Source of the DNA: CAWDPQ01 sp049642465
GTDB lineage: Bacteria > Acidobacteriota > Vicinamibacteria > Vicinamibacterales > 2-12-FULL-66-21
DNA length: 64,000 nt
NCBI GenBank assembly: GCA_049642465.1
Contig: JBAROV010000219.1
Coordinates: 66,693-130,692, forward strand
Direction of reading: 5' to 3'
In this document: piece by piece, positions 26,380 to 34,453 of the stretch
How the letters are laid out: each line of letters starts with the position of its first letter
How positions within the stretch are numbered: the stretch's first letter is position 1
The notes under the pieces: model-generated
What the model saw: the letters and a program-made list of their open reading frames with translations, nothing else
What the model was told of the DNA's origin: nothing
Database searches by the model: none
Translations under genes and position numbers: made by a program

Positions 26380-27882
26380 ATGCCCGCACTAGGTCAACGC
26401 ACCCTGCTCATCAATCCACCGCTCATCAACGGCATTGCCTTCACCCGTCAAGGGCGCTGCCAGGAGCGCGAGGAAGTCCTCGGGACCACCAAGCCACCGT
26501 ATACGCTCGCGCTGCTCGCCTCTTTGCTGCGCGATCGCGGGTTCGACGTTCGACTGATTGATGCGACGGCCAGTCGGCTCAGCGTCGATGAGGTGATCGC
26601 CAGGTTGGAGTCGGAGCAATTCTCGCCGACCTTGATTCTCTTTCCGAGCACCACTCCCACGCTCGACGCGGACGTCGCCGCAATCGGCCGGTTGAAGCGC
26701 CGATTCGAGGCACCGATGTTCTGTTTCGGACCGCACGCCTCAACGGTCCCGGCAGAATCCATGGCACGTGCAGCCGATGTGGACGGCATGTTCGTCGGCG
26801 AGCCAGAGGACGGCGTGCTGCAACTGGCGTCGCTTCCGTCGATTGACTCGGCCGGGGAGATCCCGGCGCTGACCTGGCGGCGGAACGGATGCGTGATGCC
26901 GCATCGCGCCCACGGCTCATTCAGCGGCTTCCTGGACATGCCCTTTCCGGCCTGGGATCTCCTGGATCTCAAGGGATACTCGCTGCCACTCGTCAATCGT
27001 CCGTACCTGATTGTCGAAACGAGCCGAGGTTGTCCGTACGCCTGCGACTTTTGCGTCGCGCCGATTCATCAGGGACACAAGTTCCGGGAGCGCAACGCCA
27101 CCGTTCTGGTCAACGAGATCGAGCGCAGTTACCGTGAACTGGGCATCGAGTTCTTCTACCTCTGGGGCGACACTGTCACGCTGAACATCAAGTCGTTTAC
27201 TGCGTTTTGCGACGAATTGATCGCCAGGAATCTGCCGATTCAGTGGTTCGGCAACGCACGCGCAGACAATCTGACGGATCCGGCTTTCGTCCAGAGGCTG
27301 AAACGCGCGGGGTGCTGGATGCTTGCCCTGGGCATCGAATCCGAATCGGACGAGGTGCGGAAGCACATGGTGAAGCGACTGGAGCGGCAGAAGATCCAGA
27401 CCGCCTTCCGCAATATGCGCAGCGCCGGCATTCGATCCTTTGCGTTCTTCATCTTCGGCTATCCCGGAGAGACGCCGCGGACGATGGAGCTGACGACGGA
27501 GTACGCGATCGAGCTGGATCCGGACTTCGCGAACTTCTATCCGGCCGTACCGTATCCCGGCACGTCCCTCCACGAGAAATGCGAGCGCGAAGGTCTGCTC
27601 GGCGCTGGCGCCGGCGACTGGTCGCGAATGGAGTACTCGTACTATTTGCTTCGCGGCAACGGGCTCGACGAACGGGTGGTCATGCAGGCCATCAACCGCG
27701 CGAAGCGGAAGTTCTTTCTGCGTCCCGGCTACATCCGTCGGCATCTCTGGGACGTGGCGCGGCTTGCGCTCACGAAGCAGGACATTGTGTGGCAGGTGTT
27801 TCGCCGTACTGTCTTCGGCACGCGGGTCGTCGATGCCTCCGCGGCCTCGGGCGGTCTTCCTGACACTATCGCGCAGCCATGA
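26380..27882 (+). CDS. B12-binding domain radical SAM protein
   Basis: 500 residues. The N-terminal part (about 8-150) resembles the cobalamin-binding Rossmann domain: LLINPPLING, PPYTLALLASLLRDRGFDV, CFGPHAS and GEPEDGVLQL. The radical SAM motif is CPYACDFC (about 218-225), preceded by VETSRG. Then come YLWGDTVTLN and FFIFGYPGETP. Such B12 radical SAM enzymes often methylate or rearrange inactive carbons, or modify lipids. Its 3' end overlaps the convergent gene on the other strand by 17 nt. Confidence 0.87.
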   Translation: MPALGQRTLLINPPLINGIAFTRQGRCQEREEVLGTTKPPYTLALLASLLRDRGFDVRLIDATASRLSVDEVIARLESEQFSPTLILFPSTTPTLDADVAAIGRLKRRFEAPMFCFGPHASTVPAESMARAADVDGMFVGEPEDGVLQLASLPSIDSAGEIPALTWRRNGCVMPHRAHGSFSGFLDMPFPAWDLLDLKGYSLPLVNRPYLIVETSRGCPYACDFCVAPIHQGHKFRERNATVLVNEIERSYRELGIEFFYLWGDTVTLNIKSFTAFCDELIARNLPIQWFGNARADNLTDPAFVQRLKRAGCWMLALGIESESDEVRKHMVKRLERQKIQTAFRNMRSAGIRSFAFFIFGYPGETPRTMELTTEYAIELDPDFANFYPAVPYPGTSLHEKCEREGLLGAGAGDWSRMEYSYYLLRGNGLDERVVMQAINRAKRKFFLRPGYIRRHLWDVARLALTKQDIVWQVFRRTVFGTRVVDASAASGGLPDTIAQP

Positions 27883-28639
27883 GTTCTGCCGTCGAGAGCG
27901 CACGATAGGATTGACGGAGCGGAGGTTGCGAGCGCCGGAACCGGCGAAGGTCCCGCAGCTGGGTGAGGTATCCCGCCGCTTCTTTCAGATTCATCTTGCT
28001 TTCGCCCGCCGTGCGGCCCTGGAACACATAGGGGATTTCGAGAACGGACGCCGGCCGGCCGCGGACGAGCAGTTCGAGGCAGATTTTGAATCCACCCGCG
28101 GAAATCCGAACACCGCCGGCAAGTTCGCGCCGGATCAGAAAGTATCCGGACGTCGCGTCCCGAACGGGTGTCAAACCGCGGGCCATGAGGCAGGCGAGGC
28201 GCGACATCAGGAGACGACCCATCGGCCAGCCGCGGGTCCCGCCGCCGGGGACGTACCTGCTGCCAACGACGACATCTGCGTGCTCCTGCCGCATTGCCGC
28301 GAGCATCCGCGGAAGCAGGCCGGGAGGATGACTCATGTCGGCATCGATGACGCCGACAAATGGCGCCTGCGACGCGCGGAAGCCTTCGATCACCGCTGTG
28401 CCCAGTCCGAGTTTGCCCGCGCGATGAATGACGCGAATCCGATGTGTGGACGTCAGCATCTCGGCGAGCTCGCCGGTGCCATCAGGAGAATTGTCGTCAA
28501 CGACAATCAACTCCGCATCGAGCCCTTCTTTCTGGTACGCGGCAAAGATGGCCGAGACCAGCTCCGGCAGTCGGTCGCGTTCGTTGTATGTCGGAACGAC
28601 GATAGTGAGAGGCGGAACCGCGTCCGAACGCTCGATCAC
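27866..28639 (-). CDS. Polyprenol-phosphate sugar synthase-like GT2, only island gene on the minus strand
   Basis: 257-residue DPM1-type enzyme: TIVVPTYNERDRLPELV (about 12-28), LIVVDDNSPDGTGELAEML, GLGTAVIEGFRAS, metal site IDADMSHPPGLLP (about 98-110), VGSRYVPGG and the end FQGRTAGESKMNLKEAAGYL. It should load a sugar on polyprenyl phosphate in the cytoplasm. The start is GTG 28639, as no ATG fits. It overlaps the end of the B12 radical SAM gene and is divergent from the next gene, with only 14 bp between starts, so promoters must lie within coding sequence. Confidence 0.88.
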   Translation of the reverse strand: MIERSDAVPPLTIVVPTYNERDRLPELVSAIFAAYQKEGLDAELIVVDDNSPDGTGELAEMLTSTHRIRVIHRAGKLGLGTAVIEGFRASQAPFVGVIDADMSHPPGLLPRMLAAMRQEHADVVVGSRYVPGGGTRGWPMGRLLMSRLACLMARGLTPVRDATSGYFLIRRELAGGVRISAGGFKICLELLVRGRPASVLEIPYVFQGRTAGESKMNLKEAAGYLTQLRDLRRFRRSQPPLRQSYRALSTAELMAAR

Positions 28640-28653
28640 GCACCGTCCATTCT

Positions 28654-30471
28654 ATGGGTATGAGCACCCGCGTGTACAGGCCGTCACGACAAATGATCGC
28701 CGGCCTGCTTGCGATCCTGGCGCTCGGCGCGATCCTGCGCGGCCTGTTTCCGGCGGCCGATCCGCCCTGGAACCCCTCAGTCGGCGTCGTCTGGCACGAT
28801 GAGGGCGCGTGGGTGCACTCCGCGCGCAACCGCGCCTTGTACGGTTCGTGGACAGTCGAGGGAGATCAGTGGAATCCGCTGTTCATCGCTCCCGTCTTCT
28901 CGGCACTGGAATACCTGTCATTCGCCCTCTTCGGCGTGGGAGTCCGGCAGGCGCGCCTGGTCTCTGAAGTCGCGGGTCTCGCGTCGGTCCTGCTGCTCGC
29001 GCTTGGAATTCGCCGCGCTGCGGGAATCCCGGCCGGCCTCATCGCCGGCGCGCTCCTGGCGACCAACTACGTGTACGTCATGTACAACCGCGCCGCGATT
29101 ATGGAAACCACGATGGTGGCCTTCATGGTGGCTGCGTGGTACTGCTACGTTCGAGCGCAGGATGCGTCGCCGGATGCGCGAGACCGTCGCACGGCATGGA
29201 TCTGGGGCGCGCTGGCGGCTGTCTGCGCGCTGCTCGCCTTCTTCAGCAAGGCTGCGGCGGCGTTCTTCGTGCTGGCTTTGGGTTTGGATGCCGTGATCGC
29301 TGTCGTCCGGCGTCAGGACGATTGGCAGACGCGAAGTGAACGAGTCGCTGGCGCGGCCGCGCTCGTGGGTCTTGTGGTTGCCGGCCTTGCGGCGCTCGCG
29401 CTCTTCGTCGTTCCCAACTGGGAGAGCTACCGCTTCTACAACTGGCAGATGTCGGTCACGAGGAAGCCCACCTATGGATTGACGGCGTTCGCCGATCGCG
29501 CCTCGTGGTTTCCCATCCTTCATGACCTTTCCACGCGCATGTGGTTTGTCATTGTCGTGTCGGTCATCGGCGGGCTCACCGCGCTCGGACGCCTTCGCCA
29601 ACTGCGGTCGCCAGAGCGCCTGCTGATCTGGTGGGTTGGTCTGGGCACACTCGAGCTTGTCCTGCACGACGTTGGCAACGAACGGAGATTCGTCTTCTTC
29701 ATCCCAGCGCTGATCGGAATCGCCGCGATGGTACTGGCGTGGCGGCGGGAAGGGGCGCCGGCGCAGCTGGCCAGCGTCCCCCGTCGTATCGCGCTTCTGG
29801 CATTGCCGCTCGTGCTGTTTGCGCTGTACGTCATCGGTGGCGGTCTGGCGCGCGTGTTCTTCCTCTACGAGATCAGACCCGGGGTCCGCATCGCTGCCTC
29901 CTTTGCGGTAATTGGCTCGGTCTTGATCTACGCCACGTGGCCGCGCGTCCCTCGATGGCTCGCGCGCCAGCGCTGGGGCACGCGTGCAGCCGTGGTGGCC
30001 GCCTCACTCGTCTGCGCCGGGGATCTCGTCCAATATGCTCAGTGGGCAGCCGGACGCACGTACAAAAATATCGAGGCCTCGCGGGCCCTCGCGCACGCCT
30101 TACCCCCGGATACGTTCGTCCACGGCAAGCTCGCCAATGGGCTCGCGCTCGAAAACCGAATCCGTCCTGTCTTCGTGGGTCGCGGCTTTGGCAACTATGA
30201 GGACCGCAAGACGCGCAATGATGTGCGATATATTCTGACCTACATCGACCCGCGCGTCGGGTACGAGGGCTCAGTGATCAGGGACGTGCTCGACGCCTAC
30301 CCCCATCGCCGCATCATCATGACATTTGACGTTGCCGAAACAACCGGAGGCCACGACCGCGCCGCGCTCATTGACAAATTTGGCACCTCGCCGAATCTCG
30401 TCGATGAGCGGACCGACTCCCGGCACGATCGGGGTGCGCTGGACCGGAAGGACCGTGCGAACGATCGATGA
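28654..30471 (+). CDS. GT39-like integral membrane glycosyltransferase
   Basis: 605 residues, with about twelve hydrophobic helices over residues 12-460. The first loop, PSVGVVWHDEGAWVHSARN (about 43-61), has the DE pair typical of PMT/ArnT-like GT-C enzymes; WNPLFIAPVFSALEYLSF follows. ATG 28654 and ATG 28660 are both in frame. The C-terminal 130 residues are soluble (THVHGKLANGLALENRIR-like region). It diverges from a DPM1-like GT2 that could make its lipid-linked donor. End overlaps the methyltransferase start. Confidence 0.77.
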   Translation: MGMSTRVYRPSRQMIAGLLAILALGAILRGLFPAADPPWNPSVGVVWHDEGAWVHSARNRALYGSWTVEGDQWNPLFIAPVFSALEYLSFALFGVGVRQARLVSEVAGLASVLLLALGIRRAAGIPAGLIAGALLATNYVYVMYNRAAIMETTMVAFMVAAWYCYVRAQDASPDARDRRTAWIWGALAAVCALLAFFSKAAAAFFVLALGLDAVIAVVRRQDDWQTRSERVAGAAALVGLVVAGLAALALFVVPNWESYRFYNWQMSVTRKPTYGLTAFADRASWFPILHDLSTRMWFVIVVSVIGGLTALGRLRQLRSPERLLIWWVGLGTLELVLHDVGNERRFVFFIPALIGIAAMVLAWRREGAPAQLASVPRRIALLALPLVLFALYVIGGGLARVFFLYEIRPGVRIAASFAVIGSVLIYATWPRVPRWLARQRWGTRAAVVAASLVCAGDLVQYAQWAAGRTYKNIEASRALAHALPPDTFVHGKLANGLALENRIRPVFVGRGFGNYEDRKTRNDVRYILTYIDPRVGYEGSVIRDVLDAYPHRRIIMTFDVAETTGGHDRAALIDKFGTSPNLVDERTDSRHDRGALDRKDRANDR

Positions 30472-31303
30472 AGGCGCTATCAAGGCGCATGCGGACCTCC
30501 GATTCCGTTCCGAGTACGACTATGCGCTGTTCGAGTACTACCGAAGCGCCAAGGTCATCGCATTTCTGGAGCGCGCGGGTGTCAAAGTCGGTGGTCGAGT
30601 GCTCGATGCTGGCTGCGGCGGCGGTGGTATGCCGCTCTCGTTGGCAGAAGAAGCGAGTTGCGTGGTCGGAATCGATCCCGTGGAGCGCTTTTCGGATGCA
30701 GGGACGCGTCTTGGCCGTGAGCGCGGGATGCGGAACCTTCATTTCGTTCTCGCCGACGGCATGGCCCTCCCGTTCAAGAATGGCTCGTTCGATCTGGTGC
30801 TGTCACACGCGGTGATCGAGCACGTCGAAGAGGCGCCTCGTTACCTGAAGGAATGTGCGCGAGTTCTGGCGCCGCGCGGCCACGTCTACCTTTCGACCGC
30901 GCCATATCTGTCGTTTGCCGGAGCGCATCTACCGCGGCTGCGCGTGCCCATTCCCTTGCACCTGATTGCCGGTCGCCGCGCGGCATTTGCCACATTTCGA
31001 TTTCTCGCGCAGCACGCGCCGTGGACGCTGAAAGAACCGGCGCACGAAAACTCTTTCATTCGAGCGGCGCAGCGCGGCGAGGTCAAGCACGATGATTTGC
31101 TCGAGAAGGTTCGCGTCGCGAGTCTGCGCCGGCAGATAGCCGCGGCGGGGCTTCAGGTCGTTCGCGAGGAACTCCACGTCACGTCCACCGTTCGACGGAT
31201 GCCGGGGGCAGTTGCCCGGTGGCTGCGCGACAGCTCCCTCACCCAGGACGCGCTCATCAGCAATATGGAATACGTGTTGGCAGGGGGCGCGCACGGTGGC
31301 TGA
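30455..31303 (+). CDS. Class I SAM-dependent methyltransferase
   Basis: About 282 residues. SAM motif VLDAGCGGGGMPLSLAEE (about 46-63) and GIDPVERF, then LPFKNGSFDLVLSHAVIEHV (about 104-123) and LAPRGHVYLSTAPYLSF, the pattern of Methyltransf_11 enzymes in glycan loci. I chose GTG 30455 because GGAAGG lies just before it and the overlap with the previous gene is short (17 nt); an in-frame ATG at 30404 without ribosome-binding site is the alternative. Substrate unknown, probably a sugar or lipid carrier intermediate. Confidence 0.8.
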   Translation: MRTIDEGAIKAHADLRFRSEYDYALFEYYRSAKVIAFLERAGVKVGGRVLDAGCGGGGMPLSLAEEASCVVGIDPVERFSDAGTRLGRERGMRNLHFVLADGMALPFKNGSFDLVLSHAVIEHVEEAPRYLKECARVLAPRGHVYLSTAPYLSFAGAHLPRLRVPIPLHLIAGRRAAFATFRFLAQHAPWTLKEPAHENSFIRAAQRGEVKHDDLLEKVRVASLRRQIAAAGLQVVREELHVTSTVRRMPGAVARWLRDSSLTQDALISNMEYVLAGGAHGG

Positions 31304-32339
31304 TGTCGACCGCTACAGGCCGGACGACAGACGCGCGGTGGACGCGCTCTACCGACGCGTCTTTGGACACGACGCGGCCGAAGCGAGCAGGCTCAGGTGG
31401 GACTGGCAGTACCGCCGCAATCCGAACAATCCCAATCAGGAACCTGAAATCTGGGTGGCGCGTGAGGGGCCGGCAATTGTCGGACAGTACGCGACGATGC
31501 CGGTGCAGTTGCGGGTGGCCGGCCAGGAGGTTCGCGGTTCGTGGGGGATGGACGTCATGGTGGCGCCGGAGCGACAACGGCAGGGTTTGGGAGAGGTGCT
31601 CTTCCGCACCTGGGAGCGCAACGTCGGAGCCGCATTGGGTCTCGGCCTCTCCGACTCGTCACACCGTCTGTTCCAGAAACTCCGCTGGCCGGAAGTCGGT
31701 CCGCTCCCCTGCCTCGTCAAACCGATGACGCGCCGTGCGCTGAGAAGACCCAACTGGCCACAGGTGGTCAACCGGCTGGTGTCAGCGGTGACCCTGCCCC
31801 TCGTGCTGATCGTTGCGCGCTCGCGTCCGCTGGGAGCTGAGGTGCGGCTGATTCAGCGGTTCGACGAGAGCTTCACCAGTCTGTGGGAGTCCGTTGCGCC
31901 AAAGTTCGATTTTGCCGTGCGACGTGACGCCGCCTACCTGAACTGGAAGTACGTGCTCGCACCGCACGTCCGTTACTCAATCGCGGCGCTTCGGCGCGAT
32001 GATCGGCATGTGGGTTACGCGGTGTACCGCCACCTGCACGAACCTCGCGGCCGTGTGACCCTGCTCGTGGATTTCTTGACCGACCCCGATGACGAGCCGG
32101 GATTTGCCACGCTGCTTCGCTGGGTTGATCGCGAAGCGAGACAGGCAGATTCCGACAAGATTCGGACCTTCGCCATGCACGCGGGCTTCAGGAAGACGCT
32201 GCGCCGGGCCGGGTATTTCCAGGTGAAATCCACGGTGGAGTTCGTAGCCAAGGTAAACGCGATCGACGTCGCGCCGTCGTTCTACGAAAACACCGAGAAG
32301 TGGCACGTGACGCTCGGCGATTCGGACCAGGATCGATGA
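31296..32339 (+). CDS. GNAT-family acetyltransferase
   Basis: 347 residues. The first 150 hold a GNAT-like domain with VGQYATMPVQLRV and the acetyl-CoA-binding block DVMVAPERQRQGLGEVLF (about 84-101, RQRQGLG as the Q/RxxGxG/A loop). A second region (about 200-330) could be a further GNAT half, as in FemAB-like or tandem GNAT enzymes. GTG 31296 has AGGGGG upstream and overlaps the previous stop by 8 nt. It ends in an ATGA overlap with the deacetylase, suggesting both edit acyl groups on the same glycan. Confidence 0.75.
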   Translation: MADVDRYRPDDRRAVDALYRRVFGHDAAEASRLRWDWQYRRNPNNPNQEPEIWVAREGPAIVGQYATMPVQLRVAGQEVRGSWGMDVMVAPERQRQGLGEVLFRTWERNVGAALGLGLSDSSHRLFQKLRWPEVGPLPCLVKPMTRRALRRPNWPQVVNRLVSAVTLPLVLIVARSRPLGAEVRLIQRFDESFTSLWESVAPKFDFAVRRDAAYLNWKYVLAPHVRYSIAALRRDDRHVGYAVYRHLHEPRGRVTLLVDFLTDPDDEPGFATLLRWVDREARQADSDKIRTFAMHAGFRKTLRRAGYFQVKSTVEFVAKVNAIDVAPSFYENTEKWHVTLGDSDQDR

Positions 32340-33295
32340 ACCTGCTGGTGGGCATCGACACCGAAGGCGATAACCAGTGGGATGCAACCGCACGGGCGAA
32401 CCAGACCTTCGAGAACATCTACGCCCTGCCCAGGTTGCACACGTTGTTCGCGCGCCAGGGCGTCCGACCCACCTACGTGATCACCTATCCCGTTGCACGA
32501 GATGCACGATCCGCGGAAATCCTCGGTGGCCTGCTCGAAGGTTCGGACTGCGAAATCGGTGCGCACCACCACGCCTGGGAAACGCCGCCGTTTTCACCGG
32601 ATGACGTCAAGCGCCATCCCTACGCGTCGATGCTGCCGCGAGCGCAATTCGAGGCGCAGCTGGAATCGTTGACCATTGCCATTACGCGGGCCGTTGGCCG
32701 GCGTCCCTTGTCGTACCGCTCGGGGCGGTTCGGTTTTGCCGCGGATCACGTGGCTGCCCTCGAGCGCGCTGGATACCTCGTGGAATCGAGTGTCGCCCCC
32801 CTGTTCTTCGAAACGCACAAAGGAGGGCCGGAATTCGTCGCGGCTCCGCTGCGGCCGTACTTTCTCGCGTACGACAGTGCGGTGACGCCGGGCAGCAGCA
32901 ACGTGCTCGAAGTACCCGTATCGGCGGCTTTGAATCGCCGCCTGCCGAAATGGCTGCAACATGCGTATGCGCGGGCACCGCGTCCGTACACGACGAAACG
33001 TGGATTACGGGCGCTCGGACTGGTTCGGATGCGCTGGCTGCGCCCGTCGTACTCGTCGCTTGCCGATATGTGTGCGCTGGCCCGCGACGTGGCTCGCCAG
33101 CAGGTCCCGGTACTCAACCTCCTTTTTCATTCGAGCGAGGCCATCGTTGGAGGCAGTCCGTACAACCGGACTCAAGCGGATCTCGACGCATTTCGTGAAC
33201 GTCTCGAGCAGTTTCTGTCGTACGCCATCAAGGACCTTGGCGCACGGCCGCTCACGTTCTCCGAGTTTCGCGCGGAGTACTGCGCAGCGGGATGA
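32336..33295 (+). CDS. Polysaccharide deacetylase (NodB-like, CE4)
   Basis: 319 residues. Metal-dependent deacetylase: the Asp motif is GIDTEGD (D8 and D12), the His motif GAHHHAWE (H77-H79), then YRSGRFGFA (motif 3, Arg and Gly) and LLFHSSE near residue 270 (motif 5). The order matches bacterial polysaccharide deacetylases acting on N-acetyl sugars. ATG 32336 overlaps the previous TGA. No signal peptide, so it may act on a cytoplasmic lipid-linked sugar, as PIG-L/PgaB relatives do at other sites. Confidence 0.85.
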   Translation: MNLLVGIDTEGDNQWDATARANQTFENIYALPRLHTLFARQGVRPTYVITYPVARDARSAEILGGLLEGSDCEIGAHHHAWETPPFSPDDVKRHPYASMLPRAQFEAQLESLTIAITRAVGRRPLSYRSGRFGFAADHVAALERAGYLVESSVAPLFFETHKGGPEFVAAPLRPYFLAYDSAVTPGSSNVLEVPVSAALNRRLPKWLQHAYARAPRPYTTKRGLRALGLVRMRWLRPSYSSLADMCALARDVARQQVPVLNLLFHSSEAIVGGSPYNRTQADLDAFRERLEQFLSYAIKDLGARPLTFSEFRAEYCAAG

Positions 33296-33304
33296 TGCGA
33301 CTTG

Positions 33305-34453
33305 ATGCACATCCTTCACGTCACGCCGCATCTTCCTCCCGATCAGGCCGCCAACGCGCTGCTCCCGTGCCAGCTGGGGGAATGGGCACGACACACCGGC
33401 GACACGGTTGAGTACGTGGCACACCCGCCCCGTGCGTCCGGGCGAACCTCGCTCTCCGGCCCTGCCGTTTGGGTCCCTCGCCGGCGTGATGGAACGCTCA
33501 GCCGCGCGTTCAAACTCGGCGGGGTGATGCTCGCTCATCGCGCGCGAAAGGTGCTCCTGCCCGCCATCGAGCGCGCGGACGTCGTCCACGTGCACAGTAA
33601 TGGACTGCTCCCGGAAATGGCGGCGCTACTGGCGACCCGTGCGGCAAAACCGGTCGTGCTGACGCTCTACGGCACCGAAATCTGGCACTATCGACCCCGA
33701 CGGTTCGGTCCCGATCTCTTCACACGCGCCTATCACGGGGCGGCGGCGGTGACGTTTTACAGCGAACGGCTTCGGGCCTATGCGCAGGACCTTGGTCTCG
33801 TTCGCCGCGGGATGGAAGTAGTCTACCCGCCGGTCTCGCGCTCCTTTTCATGGCACAGCGAGGCGCAACAGGCCGAGGCTCGAGTCGAGTTGGGGTTTAC
33901 CAATCGTCACGTCCTGGTGAACGTAAAGCGGCTGCACCCATTGGCGGGACAGCGCACTCTCATCGAGGCGATGAATGAAGTCGTCCGCGTGCATCCCGAC
34001 ACTCGGCTCGTCATCTGCGGCACGGGACCACTGCTGGGCGAGCTTCAGACTGCCGCACGATCGGCCGGTGTGGAACGCCACGTGACTTTCGCGGGGCTCG
34101 TGGATAACGCGTTGGTCGCTCGATACGTCGCCGCCGCCGATCTCTTCGTGCTGCCGTCCCTGCTCGAAGCATTGCCAACCGTCGCGGTCGAGGCCCTCGC
34201 CTCGGGCACACCAGTCCTGTCGACCGATAATCCCGGCGGGCTCGAACTGAACGACGTGTTTGGACCCGACGTCGCCATCGTCCCGCGAGAACAACCCATG
34301 GCCCTTGCTGCGGCGATTGTTCATTTCCTCCGCCACAAGCACAGGACTCTTCCCGGAACTCGCCAAACCATCGAACGGACCTTCAGGCCGGAAGCCGCGG
34401 CGGGGCAGTTCCGCGATATCTATCTTCGCGTTCGAAGCGGAGTCGCCGCATGA
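33305..34453 (+). CDS. Glycosyltransferase family 4
   Basis: 382-residue GT-B transferase. N-terminal HILHVTPHLPPDQAANAL, then VHVHSNGLLPEMAALL and LTLYGTEIWHYR. The donor domain has HVLVNVKRLHPLAGQRTLIEA (about 198-218), LVICGTGPLL, and the E-x7-E region PSLLEALPTVAVEALASG (about 283-300). ATG 33305 is preferred over the in-frame TTG 33302. Its end overlaps the membrane-protein gene by ATGA. Donor sugar unknown. Confidence 0.86.
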   Translation: MHILHVTPHLPPDQAANALLPCQLGEWARHTGDTVEYVAHPPRASGRTSLSGPAVWVPRRRDGTLSRAFKLGGVMLAHRARKVLLPAIERADVVHVHSNGLLPEMAALLATRAAKPVVLTLYGTEIWHYRPRRFGPDLFTRAYHGAAAVTFYSERLRAYAQDLGLVRRGMEVVYPPVSRSFSWHSEAQQAEARVELGFTNRHVLVNVKRLHPLAGQRTLIEAMNEVVRVHPDTRLVICGTGPLLGELQTAARSAGVERHVTFAGLVDNALVARYVAAADLFVLPSLLEALPTVAVEALASGTPVLSTDNPGGLELNDVFGPDVAIVPREQPMALAAAIVHFLRHKHRTLPGTRQTIERTFRPEAAAGQFRDIYLRVRSGVAA

